Counted from the stretch's first letter, positions 1 through 7,955 are shown. The stretch is DNA of 64,000 nt from Acinetobacter piscicola (GCF_015218165.1 NZ_CP048659.1:1860001-1924000); one strand, 5' to 3'. A program made the numbers and translations. The notes: generated by a model from the letters alone, not told the origin.

Positions 1-203
1 GTGATTTCAACGGTTTGCACAGCATAAGTGGAAGGGATGTATTCAGATGCTAAAGGCGGTTTGTATTCAGTGGCCTTAGGCTCATGAATGAAAGCAGCTA
101 CACCCGTAGTGATTAGAGCACTGAGCGCGAATACTTGGAAAAAGCGCTTTGGCTGTACACTGTGTGTAACAGTGGGGTTGATGGAATTTAGTTTTGCATT
201 CAT
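1..203 (-). CDS. N-terminal part of a membrane-anchored or exported protein, cut by the window edge
   Basis: The reading frame begins with ATG at 203 and stays open to base 1, giving 67 codons. The visible protein has a basic, polar start, one hydrophobic segment at about residues 26-39 (FALSALITTGVAAF) and then a proline- and tyrosine-rich stretch. This suggests a type II membrane anchor or an uncleaved signal. I do not recognise the family, and the functional domain lies outside the window. Its promoter region holds two copies of a palindrome resembling the prophage operator (282-332), so it may belong to the prophage or be controlled by its repressor. That is inference. Confidence 0.55.
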   Translation of the reverse strand, partial: MNAKLNSINPTVTHSVQPKRFFQVFALSALITTGVAAFIHEPKATEYKPPLASEYIPSTYAVQTVEI

Positions 204-281
204 AATTGATCTCGCATTAAGTTGTAAAAAGCGCATTGGAGTTAAGAGGTCAATGCGTTTTTTTGTTGCCTGTGATTCAAT

Positions 282-332
282 TATGCATATATGCATTATT
301 AAATGCAATATGAATTTATGCATAAATGCATT
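282..332. promoter_or_regulatory. Pair of operator-like palindromes, TATGC-N6-GCATT
   Basis: Two 16-bp elements at 282-297 and 317-332 read TATGC-N6-GCATT. They differ only in the last base from the TATGC-N6-GCATA elements at 3341-3356 and 3392-3407 in the prophage immunity region. A further TATGC half-site lies at 336-340. They sit upstream of the minus-strand gene that starts at 203. Recognition by the prophage repressor is inference; the DNA here is very AT-rich and contains many ATGCAT steps. Confidence 0.4.
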
Positions 333-360
333 ATTTATGCATTTGTGATTTAATAGACAA

Positions 361-389
361 AAGAAAACCCCGCAATTGCAGGGTTTCTT
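361..389 (-). terminator. Intrinsic terminator behind the formamidase-family gene
   Basis: A near-perfect inverted repeat (AAGAAACCC-TGCAATTGC-type stem on the minus strand) starts just past the stop codon at 404. It is followed on the minus strand by a T-rich stretch. It fits as the 3' end of the gene at 404-1630. Confidence 0.65.
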
Positions 390-403
390 GTTTCAATATT
401 TAA

Positions 404-1630
404 TTATTTTTTATTTTCTTCTTTAAATTCTTCAAAGTCTGCTTTACGAATCATGGCATGAATTCCTTTAGTTTTGTCTACAACTTGAGAAACTTGAAAA
501 TCAGTTGCTGCACTTAAATAAGCGTAAGCAATTTCCTCTTCTATACCAAACTCATTTTTAAGGAATGCAATAGCTTCACGAGTAGACTTCTTCATTGCTT
601 CGTCAAGGTCAGCATCTAAACCCGGGGTGATCCAGAATTCTGCATTTTCTGCTAAGGGTTGCTTAATCTCTTTACCAAGTATTTTGTCTCGACCTGATTT
701 GAGTAGAGTAATTTTAAATGTAGCGCGAGTTGATCCTTCAAGAGCCGTTAAAGAAACCTCACCATCCCCTTGAACAAAGTGACCATCCCCAGTGTAAAAC
801 ATAGCACCAGGTACTTGGACAGGGTAGTAGGCTGTTGCGCCAGCACCGAGTTCATTAATATCAATATTACCTCCAAAGAATGATGGTGGTACTGAATTCA
901 CAGGTTCACTTGTATTTGGCGCAACTCCCATGGTTCCCATAAATGGATATAACGGAAAGCGAATAGACTTCCCTGAGGCTGTTTTCATAACACCTTCATA
1001 TTCACCTTTTTCATTTTTTTCGATAGGGGTAAAGATAGAAACATTACCGAATGATGCAGGGTTATCAACTGAAGGGTTTGGACTTGCTGGTGTTTTAGGA
1101 AATTCACCAACCAGTGTACCTTTACCGTGTCGGTTTGAAACTACCCCATAAGGAACGCGAGGCTCAACTTTAAGAATCTCTACTTTTAGTACATCACCAG
1201 GCATGGCACCTTCAATCGCTACAGGACCTGTAATAATGTGTGGACCATCTTTAAAGAAGTCATGTTTTAGTTTTGATTTGGTAATTAATTTAGCTTCATC
1301 CAAAATAGAATCTGATTTTACACCTTTAGATTTAAAATACTTTTCTGCATCACGCCCTTGATCCTCAAGTAAACCTTCATGAGAAACTGTATCAAATGTT
1401 ACTGTACTGCCAGATGGGATAGTTAATACAGATTTAGAGTCTTTGTTTGGCAAGTAGCCCCATTGAATTGTTGAAAGTGTAGATGGAACATAATAGTTAC
1501 CAGCATAAGGTCCACTTTTAAGAATTGTAGGTTTATCAGAGATTTGTTTTAGTACAACAAAATCATCAGCATAAGCAGAACTAAAGATTGAGCAACCCAC
1601 AACGAATAGTGATAAAAGTGACTTTTTCAA
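404..1630 (-). CDS. Exported acetamidase/formamidase family (FmdA/AmdA) protein
   Basis: This 408-residue protein has a cleavable signal peptide (MKKSLLSLFVVGCSIFSSAYA) and then an FmdA/AmdA fold. Recognisable family blocks are HIITGPVAIEGAMPGDVL in the middle and GDGHFVQGDGEVSLTALE near residues 285-303. The latter corresponds to the GDxHxxQGDGEV signature of zinc-dependent amidases that hydrolyse formamide or short amides to ammonia and the acid. Most characterised members are cytoplasmic, so the signal peptide points to a periplasmic enzyme. The start is TTG with a CGGAG ribosome-binding site upstream and no nearer ATG. The substrate cannot be read from sequence. The gene stands alone between terminators, on the same strand as the lipoprotein upstream. 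Confidence 0.85.
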   Translation of the reverse strand: MKKSLLSLFVVGCSIFSSAYADDFVVLKQISDKPTILKSGPYAGNYYVPSTLSTIQWGYLPNKDSKSVLTIPSGSTVTFDTVSHEGLLEDQGRDAEKYFKSKGVKSDSILDEAKLITKSKLKHDFFKDGPHIITGPVAIEGAMPGDVLKVEILKVEPRVPYGVVSNRHGKGTLVGEFPKTPASPNPSVDNPASFGNVSIFTPIEKNEKGEYEGVMKTASGKSIRFPLYPFMGTMGVAPNTSEPVNSVPPSFFGGNIDINELGAGATAYYPVQVPGAMFYTGDGHFVQGDGEVSLTALEGSTRATFKITLLKSGRDKILGKEIKQPLAENAEFWITPGLDADLDEAMKKSTREAIAFLKNEFGIEEEIAYAYLSAATDFQVSQVVDKTKGIHAMIRKADFEEFKEENKK

Positions 1631-1870
1631 AATAAAAACTCCGTTCTTAAGTAAATTTTAAGATTTGTAGTTTTCTAGTTGCAAATTCGATGCCAATTTA
1701 ATATTTAAGAAATACACTCAAATTCTGGGGTGAGAGTGAGACATAGTTATCGGTATTTTATCGAATATTATTATTTTATATTTGATATTGCACAAGATTT
1801 GTAGAAGAACTATTTTTTGATGCATAAAATGCACCTTTTAGTTGCCCTCTGATTTTATTTGGCTCATATG

Positions 1871-1901
1871 AAATAAAACCCACATCATGTGGGTTTTATT
1901 T
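1871..1901 (-). terminator. Palindromic terminator behind the MliC-like lipoprotein gene
   Basis: A 31-base perfect palindrome (15-bp arms around one base, AAATAAAACCCACAT arm) lies 7 bases past the stop at 1908. The arms end in T-rich runs on both strands, so it could act in both directions. Confidence 0.8.
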
Positions 1902-1907
1902 TAAAGA

Positions 1908-2267
1908 TTATTTTTTGTATTCAGTAATGTTAACTGGTCTGCCTTTTACGAACTCAACCACTCCTTCACCATTCTTAAAATGAATAGATACACCATCATC
2001 ATTTGCCAAACGGACACCACTTCCTGATACTGCAGCTTTTAAGTGAATTACTCGTCCAGAGTTATCAGTCATTTCTGCCGTTTCAAAGTTGTCTGATGAT
2101 TTTAGTTGGATGGTAAGATCCATTGGTCCTACAAAGTTAATTACTTGGGTTTCTGCAGGAATACTTGGTGTGCTTTCCACGGGTTTGGTTGATTGTATAG
2201 GAGACGAGTTACAACCTGTTAGTGTCAATGCGATAGCAATTAGTGAAGAACCGATTAAGTATTTCAA
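1908..2267 (-). CDS. Small outer-membrane lipoprotein, MliC-like
   Basis: The protein starts with a type II signal sequence ending in the lipobox LTGC, so it is predicted to be lipidated at that Cys. The C-terminal half (pattern SGSGVRL...DGVSIHFKNGEG) resembles the MliC family of C-type lysozyme inhibitors, but the usual disulfide cysteines are missing, so the assignment is tentative. I place the start at TTG 2267 because AAGGG sits 6 bases upstream. A TTG at 2294 in frame would lie almost at the transcription start predicted from a TATAAT box on the minus strand at 2302-2307. The mature protein is about 100 residues. Confidence 0.7.
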   Translation of the reverse strand: MKYLIGSSLIAIALTLTGCNSSPIQSTKPVESTPSIPAETQVINFVGPMDLTIQLKSSDNFETAEMTDNSGRVIHLKAAVSGSGVRLANDDGVSIHFKNGEGVVEFVKGRPVNITEYKK

Positions 2268-2500
2268 GTTTTTACCCTTTATATTAAATGTCAAAGATAC
2301 AATTATACTGAAAAAGAAAAGCCATCATAGGGATGGGGGATGTGGCTGTGCTCAATTGATATTTTAGTGATATATGACCCTAGGTATTATTTGTGCTTTA
2401 ACGGCAGAACTTAATTCTTTTAAAGCCCCTAAATTATACTTACTAGTTCTTACCGATGGCATGTAAATAATATTATCAAGTATCCCCATTATTTTCTCCA

Positions 2501-2536
2501 CCCGATCCAAAGGCCTGCGTCGGGTTCGCAGTTTTT
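2501..2536 (+). terminator. Hairpin with T-run at the left edge of the prophage
   Basis: CTGCG (2515-2519) pairs with CGCAG (2527-2531) and is followed by TTTTT. CCCGA at 2501 can alternatively pair with TCGGG at 2520. It lies immediately beyond the end of the repressor gene and would stop plus-strand transcripts entering it. The 2295-2541 interval otherwise shows no gene and may contain the left prophage junction. Confidence 0.4.
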
Positions 2537-2541
2537 AATTT

Positions 2542-3303
2542 TTATGGCTTAACCAAAGCCAACTCTAAACGTCCCACAAAATTAATCTCATTAAGCTGTT
2601 CATTCGTTATAAATTCATCTGGATATCTATTCTTATCAGGATTGTCACTAGCAAGCCTTACAGTATTAGATCCATAGCTAACAAAAATACGCTTCATTCT
2701 TAATTCGTAGTTATGCATGAAGACATATACATTGCCACTTTTTAATGTACTCGGATCTTTATCTGAAATATCTACAAACAATGGACTATTCGGTGCCACT
2801 GTTGGGTACATGCTGTATTCAGCTGCATAAATAATTCTTAAGTTTTGGGGATTTGATTCAACACCCATCATTTTTAAGAAAAGTGGGTCAACCTGCAGAT
2901 AATCACTAATGTCTTCTAAAAAGTTCTCAATTCCCGCACCGCAAGCAGCTTTGATGTTTTTGTAAATAGGTATTCGTACATGATTAGGATTAACAGGAAT
3001 ATCAGCCTCACGAAATCTAACAGGGGCAAATTCAACATCTTTGTCTTTTGCTAAAGAAACTTTACTTTGCGCCGTTTCATCTGCTGGCACTTGAGATAAG
3101 TCGGTTTCAATCAGTTGAGAAACGGTTACACCAGCCCATTTAGCAAAAGGTTCAAGCGTAGATCTACGTGGATCCTTGGTAATTCCATTCTGAATACGAA
3201 ATAGAGTTGATTGCTTAATTTGTGGATGCTTCTGCTCTAAATCATTTGGATTCGTTTTATTTTTCTTTAGCAAATAATCAATATTGCTTTTGAGATAACT
3301 CAT
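2542..3303 (-). CDS. Prophage repressor, HTH plus S24/LexA-type autoprotease
   Basis: The protein has 253 residues. The N-terminal 70 form an XRE-type helix-turn-helix (HPQIKQSTLFRIQNGITKDP). The C-terminal half is an S24 peptidase domain with nucleophile Ser164 in AEYSMYPTVAP and general-base Lys204 in LRMKRIF. The linker contains AACGAG around residues 119-124, the usual Ala-Gly type self-cleavage region, so RecA-stimulated cleavage and SOS induction are expected. It is transcribed leftward, divergent from the cro-like gene, across an intergenic region with two TATGC-N6-GCATA palindromes that are its likely operators. Confidence 0.92.
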   Translation of the reverse strand: MSYLKSNIDYLLKKNKTNPNDLEQKHPQIKQSTLFRIQNGITKDPRRSTLEPFAKWAGVTVSQLIETDLSQVPADETAQSKVSLAKDKDVEFAPVRFREADIPVNPNHVRIPIYKNIKAACGAGIENFLEDISDYLQVDPLFLKMMGVESNPQNLRIIYAAEYSMYPTVAPNSPLFVDISDKDPSTLKSGNVYVFMHNYELRMKRIFVSYGSNTVRLASDNPDKNRYPDEFITNEQLNEINFVGRLELALVKP

Positions 3304-3340
3304 TTATCACGATACCTATAAAAAATCGCATTAACTATAT

Positions 3341-3356
3341 TATGCGAAAAAGCATA
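3341..3356. promoter_or_regulatory. Operator palindrome, repressor-proximal
   Basis: TATGC-GAAAAA-GCATA forms a 16-bp palindrome 38 bases upstream of the repressor start codon. It shares arms and spacing with the element at 3392-3407. It is probably a binding site for the repressor and/or the Cro-like protein at the repressor's own promoter. Confidence 0.65.
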
Positions 3357-3383
3357 TTTAGACTAAAATAACTCACATTTGCA

Positions 3384-3411
3384 TTGACTATTATGCAAAT
3401 ATGCATAAAAT
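3384..3411 (+). promoter_or_regulatory. Early rightward promoter (PR-like) overlapped by an operator
   Basis: TTGACT (3384-3389), a 16-base spacer and TAAAAT (3406-3411) make a good sigma-70 promoter pointing at the cro-like gene. The palindrome TATGC-AAATAT-GCATA (3392-3407) fills the spacer, so bound repressor would block polymerase. Because transcription should begin near 3418, the in-frame ATG at 3401 cannot be the start of the following gene. Confidence 0.75.
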
Positions 3412-3442
3412 AAGAATTAGTCACGTTGTGAGGATTTTAACC

Positions 3443-3655
3443 ATGACACTAAAAGAGAAGATTTTATTTCTAAAATCTAAGGGATATACGCAACAAACTA
3501 TTCAGCTTAAGACGGGCATTAAGCAAAGTTCCGTTTCCCGCATTCTCAGTTCAATTCAAAAAAGCGTTCAGTATGAAAAAGGTGCTGCTCTAGATGCTTT
3601 GGTAAATGAAATTTCAAACACAAATAAAGAAGCTACAAATCAGGCTGTTGCTTAG
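3443..3655 (+). CDS. Cro-like helix-turn-helix protein
   Basis: This 70-residue protein is almost entirely a helix-turn-helix: YTQQTIQLKTGIKQSSVSRI at about residues 15-34. It is the first gene rightward of the immunity promoter and divergent from the repressor, the usual place of Cro. The start at 3443 is supported by GAGG 9 bases upstream and by the promoter position; an upstream in-frame ATG at 3401 lies inside the promoter. The C-terminal 25 residues are polar and probably flexible. Confidence 0.8.
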   Translation: MTLKEKILFLKSKGYTQQTIQLKTGIKQSSVSRILSSIQKSVQYEKGAALDALVNEISNTNKEATNQAVA

Positions 3656-3663
3656 GAGAACTC

Positions 3664-3984
3664 ATGAGCAAAGTATTAATCGAATTATCAGAAAGTGCTA
3701 GAAATGCAAGATCGATGATTTTGCAATCTCTTGCAGTTGTAAACAATGGAGAGATTGCGAGCAAATTAGGTCTCGATCCGACAACACTTTCAAAGATGAA
3801 AAATGAAAAGAAAAACAATGGTTTGTCCGAGTTAGATGTTTTTTGCGAACTGTTGCAGCTTATTGGCTTAAAGATAGTCGCTGCAGACGATGTTTATTGT
3901 TCTGTTGAAACAGCAGAGGCGACACGAGAACTATTGAGAAATTGTTTTAATTCTCCTGACTACATGCGGATTTTATTTAAATAA
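3664..3984 (+). CDS. CII-like transcriptional activator
   Basis: This is a 106-residue protein with a helix-turn-helix, EIASKLGLDPTTLSKMKNEK, and a helical C-terminal region, matching phage CII regulators in size and layout. In lambdoid phages CII activates repressor and integrase promoters and so tips the lysis/lysogeny decision. It begins 8 bases after the cro-like gene with GGAG before its ATG and is probably co-transcribed. The family assignment is by motif and position. Confidence 0.8.
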   Translation: MSKVLIELSESARNARSMILQSLAVVNNGEIASKLGLDPTTLSKMKNEKKNNGLSELDVFCELLQLIGLKIVAADDVYCSVETAEATRELLRNCFNSPDYMRILFK

Positions 3985-3986
3985 AA

Positions 3987-4016
3987 ACCGCTTTCTTGCG
4001 CGAACAGGAAAGCGGT
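3987..4016 (+). other. Hairpin after the CII-like gene
   Basis: ACCGCTTTC (3987-3995) pairs perfectly with GAAAGCGGT (4008-4016). No T-run follows, so it may be a weak or factor-dependent terminator of the tR1 kind, or a processing site. It lies in the 55-base gap before the next gene. Confidence 0.4.
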
Positions 4017-4039
4017 CTCAATTCACAAGTAGGAAACCA

Positions 4040-4414
4040 ATGAATATGAAATCAAATATACCAAAACACCCATGCACTAACAAGTGTACCGAGTTTAAAA
4101 ACGAGCCGTGTAATCACTGTTTAATTCCCTCGAATTCGCTGGAATTAGAATCGACTGAAAGTGATTTCTTGGTCGGTGATGTGGTGTGTATAACAGAGGC
4201 TTGGCGACCTAATACCAACAATCTCTATGTATTTGAGAATGCCGTAGGTGATACAGCACAAGTTAGTTTATTTAAATCTGGCATTAGCAAAACTATGGCA
4301 ATTGCCGCTGGATTTTGCGTGAGCGTTAGAAATATACGCCAAGCCACCGTCGCTGAACTCCACGCCAACCGCCGTTTAACCGAAGCTGAACATGCTTTAG
4401 CGGAGGTGTCATGA
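4040..4414 (+). CDS. Early phage protein with Cys-rich N-terminus, unknown
   Basis: The 124-residue product begins with a cysteine-rich segment (PCTNKCTEFKNEPCNHC, four Cys) that could bind zinc. A mostly beta-type region follows (FLVGDVVCITEAW). TAGGAAA precedes the ATG. Its end overlaps the next gene by 4 bases (ATGA), so the early genes are translationally coupled. I do not recognise a family. Position between the cII-like and replication genes suggests an early accessory role. Confidence 0.65.
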   Translation: MNMKSNIPKHPCTNKCTEFKNEPCNHCLIPSNSLELESTESDFLVGDVVCITEAWRPNTNNLYVFENAVGDTAQVSLFKSGISKTMAIAAGFCVSVRNIRQATVAELHANRRLTEAEHALAEVS

Positions 4415-4677
4415 ACACTGAGCAAATCATTCAATCTTGGCATGAACCTGCGTTACACACGCTTGGTTCATTGCTCTCAGTGCGCAAAGCCAATTTACGC
4501 AAGATCAATCGTGATGAAAATAATGCCATGGTGTTACAGCAAGAATTCATTGAATCATTGATGAACTACCACAGGATCTCTTTGTGGCAAGCGAGTGAAA
4601 TCGCTGCAAGCTTGGTACGTGCTGGAAGAGTGGCACGTTACGGTCGATTTTTACAGATCAAGGAAGGTGTAGCGTGA
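4411..4677 (+). CDS. Small early phage protein, unknown
   Basis: This 88-residue, mostly helical and basic protein contains an internal stretch LWQASEIAASLVRAGRVARY that could be a degenerate helix-turn-helix. It overlaps its neighbours on both sides (ATGA upstream, GTGA downstream), so it belongs to the early operon feeding the replication genes. No catalytic motif is visible and I do not recognise the family. Confidence 0.6.
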   Translation: MNTEQIIQSWHEPALHTLGSLLSVRKANLRKINRDENNAMVLQQEFIESLMNYHRISLWQASEIAASLVRAGRVARYGRFLQIKEGVA

Positions 4678-5516
4678 GTCACTATTCAACACTAAAAGGT
4701 CTAGGTCGAGCAGTTGCTTATTATCCCGCTATTGGTATTGCATTAGGTAATCCACTTGCTGGCATCATGCTATCTCAGTTGATCTATTGGAGTGATAAAA
4801 CTGATAATAAGCTTGGCGTTTATAAGACTGCTGAAGAGTGGACGGCAGAAACAGGGCTAACATATAGCCAACAGCGTACAGCTCGAAAATTACTATGTTC
4901 ACTAGGTATTCTAGTTGAGACTGAAAAACGATTAGAGCATAAGATTTTCTATAAATTAGATATTGCTGTATTCGATCATTGGTATCAAACCAACGTAATC
5001 AAAGCTGAAATCAGCGAAATTCAAATTGCAAATTCCCGAAATGAAGATTTAGCGTTCGGGGATAAGCAAAACATTAATTCGGGGTCGTCAGATCATCAAT
5101 CCGTTATACACAAGATTACTTCAGAGATTACTACAGATATAAACACACAAGAGAATTCGCCTAAAAATTCTGTCGATGAAGTTTTAAATCTTTGGGTACC
5201 TGATTTGCATTCTTTGAATTCTTGGTTACAGCGCTCTGGTGAACAAGCAATGACTCAAGATCAAGCTGAGCAAGTTTTGATTGAGGTGAACTCGCATTAT
5301 TCGCCAAGTTTAAAACTAGGAAAAATCACAGACACTCAAATGTATTCAAATTTTGTGAAGTGGATTAAGCGCAATAAATCAACAGCGAAAAAACCACCAC
5401 GCGCTGAAAACAAAAAAACTCAACCTGCAAATCGCAATGTCAACGAAGCATGGGCAAATCAACCACAGTACGAAGGACCTGTTGATCATGTTGACATACC
5501 AGAGGATTTTTACTGA
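4674..5516 (+). CDS. Phage replication initiator, winged helix plus DnaT-like C-terminus
   Basis: The N-terminal 100 residues look like the winged-helix DNA-binding domain of O-type phage replication proteins (AEEWTAETGLTYSQQRTARK). Residues about 165-240 (WLQRSGEQAMT..., FVKWIKRNKS) resemble the DnaT C-terminal DNA-binding domain. It should bind the phage origin and recruit the helicase loader encoded next. Translation starts at GTG 4674, overlapping the previous stop (GTGA), with AAGGAAGGTG just upstream. The middle (about residues 115-150) is low-complexity and is the region where origin repeats often lie, but I see no clear iteron array there. Confidence 0.75.
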   Translation: MSHYSTLKGLGRAVAYYPAIGIALGNPLAGIMLSQLIYWSDKTDNKLGVYKTAEEWTAETGLTYSQQRTARKLLCSLGILVETEKRLEHKIFYKLDIAVFDHWYQTNVIKAEISEIQIANSRNEDLAFGDKQNINSGSSDHQSVIHKITSEITTDINTQENSPKNSVDEVLNLWVPDLHSLNSWLQRSGEQAMTQDQAEQVLIEVNSHYSPSLKLGKITDTQMYSNFVKWIKRNKSTAKKPPRAENKKTQPANRNVNEAWANQPQYEGPVDHVDIPEDFY

Positions 5517-6277
5517 TGAATGCAATTTCTCTAATCAACCACGGTTTTCAACAAGTGGAAGCATATTGCACCATACACCGTATTGCTAAGGTTCAGTCTG
5601 GTCCATTTCAAACTTGCCCTAAGTGCGCCGTGAATCACGTTGAAACAACCAATCAAGATCGCCAAGCTGAAGTAGATCGTATGGTTCGTGATAAACATTT
5701 CTCAAGCGCAATGCTTCCAGCTCGTCATGCAAATTCAGGATTTAGAAATTACATGTTGGATTCAAACAATCCTGGTCAAGCAAATGCGAGAAGTCAGTGT
5801 GTGAGTTACACCAAATCAATCGCAATGGGCGTTAAATCAAATTTAATCATGGTGGGTAGTACTGGCGTTGGTAAAACACATTTAGCGTGTGCAGCAGCAA
5901 GAACTCTACTCAGCAAAGGACTGTATGTTCGCTATATCACCAGCGAAGAACTTACTCAAAAAATCATGAATGCTTGGGATAAGGACAGCAAAGGTCAATC
6001 TGAAGAATCTGTAATTCATGATTTTACTCAATACCACTTATTGATCTTGGATGAATACGGTTTACACGATCGCGAAAAGCGCTTGGAACTGGTCCATAAA
6101 GTTTTATATGCACGTTATGACGCAGGTAAGCCGACCATGCTGATTTCAAATCTCACTTTAGCTGAATTGCAAAAAGACTTAGGAGATCGTCTTTGGTCTC
6201 GCTTTCAACATGATGGTTTGACGGTGGTTGAGTGTAATTGGGCAGATCAGCGTGTGCAAAAGAGTGGTGCGGTATGA
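5516..6277 (+). CDS. DnaC-like helicase loader ATPase
   Basis: This 253-residue AAA+ protein has Walker A GSTGVGKT at 114-121 and Walker B LLILDEYG near residue 180. An N-terminal metal-binding stretch (CTIH...CPKC, residues 18-37) matches the zinc-ribbon-bearing phage DnaC relatives. It would load host DnaB helicase onto the origin opened by the upstream initiator. Start and upstream stop share one base (TGATG), and the end overlaps the next gene (ATGA), so expression is coupled. Confidence 0.88.
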   Translation: MNAISLINHGFQQVEAYCTIHRIAKVQSGPFQTCPKCAVNHVETTNQDRQAEVDRMVRDKHFSSAMLPARHANSGFRNYMLDSNNPGQANARSQCVSYTKSIAMGVKSNLIMVGSTGVGKTHLACAAARTLLSKGLYVRYITSEELTQKIMNAWDKDSKGQSEESVIHDFTQYHLLILDEYGLHDREKRLELVHKVLYARYDAGKPTMLISNLTLAELQKDLGDRLWSRFQHDGLTVVECNWADQRVQKSGAV

Positions 6278-6456
6278 ATTTTCAAATAGGCAATTACGTC
6301 ACACACCCGAGTACAGGTCGCCCTAATAAGATCAAGCAAATCCGTATTAGCAAGGGTGTGAGATGGTTAGGATTTGGCTCAAACACAATTGGTTGGGTTA
6401 AAGCTGAGGATTGTAAGGCTTGGGATGGCCCTAAGGTGTTTGGAGGTGCGGCATGA
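6274..6456 (+). CDS. 60-residue early phage protein, SH3-like
   Basis: The ATG at 6274 overlaps the stop of the loader gene (ATGA). The protein is short, basic and beta-rich, with glycine turns (GVRWLGFGSNTIGWVKAED), as in small SH3-like folds. The frame is open upstream to 6238, but that part lies inside the loader gene, and the coupled ATG is the better start. Function unknown. Confidence 0.6.
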   Translation: MNFQIGNYVTHPSTGRPNKIKQIRISKGVRWLGFGSNTIGWVKAEDCKAWDGPKVFGGAA

Positions 6457-7223
6457 CAACTATAAACAACCATGAAAGCTTGATCGAAAAAGTGGGTGGT
6501 ATTGAAAAAGCGAAGGCGATTGTTGCAGGTGCGCCTGAATCTAATTTTCCAGTTAAGTGGGGATTGAGCTTTAAGACATACTTTCGACAAGTTGGATACT
6601 TTGTGGAGCAATAGTTTGAAAGTAAATGGCAAACACGTTATTCGGATAGTGATTGGGTTGATTTGGAAACATTAAGCACTGCTATTGAACACCACTATTA
6701 CGGACGATCTGAGGCGGAAGAACTTGCAGCTTATGCAGAGTTAAGCCATGAGAAAATTGAAGGTGGCGCAATGTTGGTTGGTGATTTTAGTGAGGCTAGA
6801 AAAAAGGTAGACCAACTATTAGGTAATTCCGAAGAGTTCAAGGCATACGTTGTTACAAAGTTCCCTAATAGATCGCCAAAAATCTTATTTCAACAGGAGA
6901 GAATAAATCATTCTGACTACAGATTTATGGTGCCAGAAGTTCAATTAATGTCAGATGTGTGGCAATTAAAACAGGCTGAGGTTGAGCTGCTTCAACAATA
7001 TAACGATGACTTGGCGGGAGGTCAGTGTTGTCTGTATAGGGAGCTAAAGAAGAAAGACAAACGGATTGAAGACTTGGAGTTTTATGTTCGTCAATTTTTA
7101 GACGTATTAGCATCTACTCATGCTTCGCATAAGGAAGTCTTACCAAAGTTGCTTAGTCACTTAAATCATTTAGTTAATCCAAAAGATGAATCGGGAGAGA
7201 TTTTGCGAGGTGAGTATGATTAA
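6453..7223 (+). pseudogene. Early phage gene interrupted by an in-frame amber codon
   Basis: From ATG 6453 (overlapping the previous stop) one frame runs to TAA 7221-7223, broken only by TAG at 6612-6614. Before it is a 53-residue piece (LIEKVGGIEKAKAIVAGAPE). After it the same frame continues at once with protein-like sequence (KWQTRYSDSDWVDLETL), and no other stop occurs for 203 codons. The downstream part alone has a TTG at 6663 and an ATG at 6771 with GAAGGTGG upstream, so a 150-residue C-terminal product may still be made. CRISPR spacer 14 resembles the N-terminal part. The function of the intact protein is unknown. A nonsense mutation is most likely; readthrough is possible but has no support here. 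Confidence 0.7.
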
Positions 7224-7563
7224 GCGCATCCCGTGTGAAGCTGATCTACTAAGCACTGATCATGAAATTTATGGCAATGCAATAAGTCGTTGCCAAAATG
7301 CTGCACAGGATTGTCCAGAGGCGGGATATTGCAAATATGGCGAATGCTTTAACCAACTCTCTTATGTTGAATCGGTTGAGCGTTTAGAGGTTATTGAAAA
7401 AGAGCTTGAGCATTACAAGAGTAAATGGTCAAAGCTGAATAGTCAGCATTTGCATTTAATCTCATGCTTAAAGCTTGCTGTGAGTGATGCTGTAAAGAAT
7501 AACAACTCAGAATATGCGTTTGCATATCGTTCATGTTTGACAATGTTGGAGCGAGTGATTTGA
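7216..7563 (+). CDS. Early phage protein with Cys cluster and coiled coil, unknown
   Basis: The 115-residue product starts at ATG 7216, 5 bases after GAGGTGA and overlapping the previous reading frame by 8 bases. It contains several cysteines (CQNAAQDCPEAGYCKYGEC) that could form a metal site, then a helical, coiled-coil-like segment with Glu and Lys. A start at 7186 would embed it further in the upstream gene and lacks a ribosome-binding site. Family not recognised. Confidence 0.6.
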   Translation: MIKRIPCEADLLSTDHEIYGNAISRCQNAAQDCPEAGYCKYGECFNQLSYVESVERLEVIEKELEHYKSKWSKLNSQHLHLISCLKLAVSDAVKNNNSEYAFAYRSCLTMLERVI

Positions 7564-7955
7564 GCAGCATATCAACCGCTGAATACAAAGCCAAGTATGC
7601 AAAACCACGCCGTAGCAAGCGCCGCATGACAGTGAAAAAAGAACGAGTAGTCAGTGAGGGTGAGGCTACGCTCGCACAGCATTTAAAGTCGTACAACATC
7701 GAGTTTCAGGCAGAGTTTCAATTTAATCCTGAACGCAAGTGGAGGGCGGATTTTTATATTGTGGGTAGCAATGTTTTGATCGAGGTTGAAGGTGGGATTT
7801 GGAGTAGTGGGAGGCACACAAGAGGGAAAGGCTACATAGCAGATATGGAGAAATACAACTCAGCTACAGCGTTGGGTTATTCAGTGTATCGGTATAGCAC
7901 TGAGCAGGTGAAAAGCGGTAAGGCGATTGATGAGATTAGACGGTTGGTGGAGTGA
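7560..7955 (+). CDS. PD-(D/E)XK/DUF559-like phage endonuclease
   Basis: This protein of about 131 residues has the core FQFNPERKWRADFYIVGSNV followed by LIEVEGG. It shows the Asp...Glu-x-Glu arrangement of restriction-endonuclease-like (Vsr/DUF559-type) nucleases. Its place just before the Q-like gene is where lambdoid phages keep junction resolvases such as RusA, so Holliday-junction or branched-DNA cleavage is a reasonable inference. TTG 7560 with GGAG upstream is preferred because the N-terminus then lines up with a paralog at 10796-11224; an in-frame ATG at 7533 would overlap the previous gene by 31 bases. The basic tail KPRRSKRR may contact DNA. Confidence 0.7.
   Translation: MSSISTAEYKAKYAKPRRSKRRMTVKKERVVSEGEATLAQHLKSYNIEFQAEFQFNPERKWRADFYIVGSNVLIEVEGGIWSSGRHTRGKGYIADMEKYNSATALGYSVYRYSTEQVKSGKAIDEIRRLVE

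Noticed and set aside
88..348. 86-codon plus-strand frame at the left edge
   Set aside because: It lies opposite the membrane-anchored gene (203 to 1), has no ribosome-binding site, and ends in the ATGCAT-rich regulatory stretch.
4674..5516. Phage replication origin with iterons inside the initiator gene
   Set aside because: The AT-rich middle of the gene lacks repeated elements of regular spacing that I could point to.
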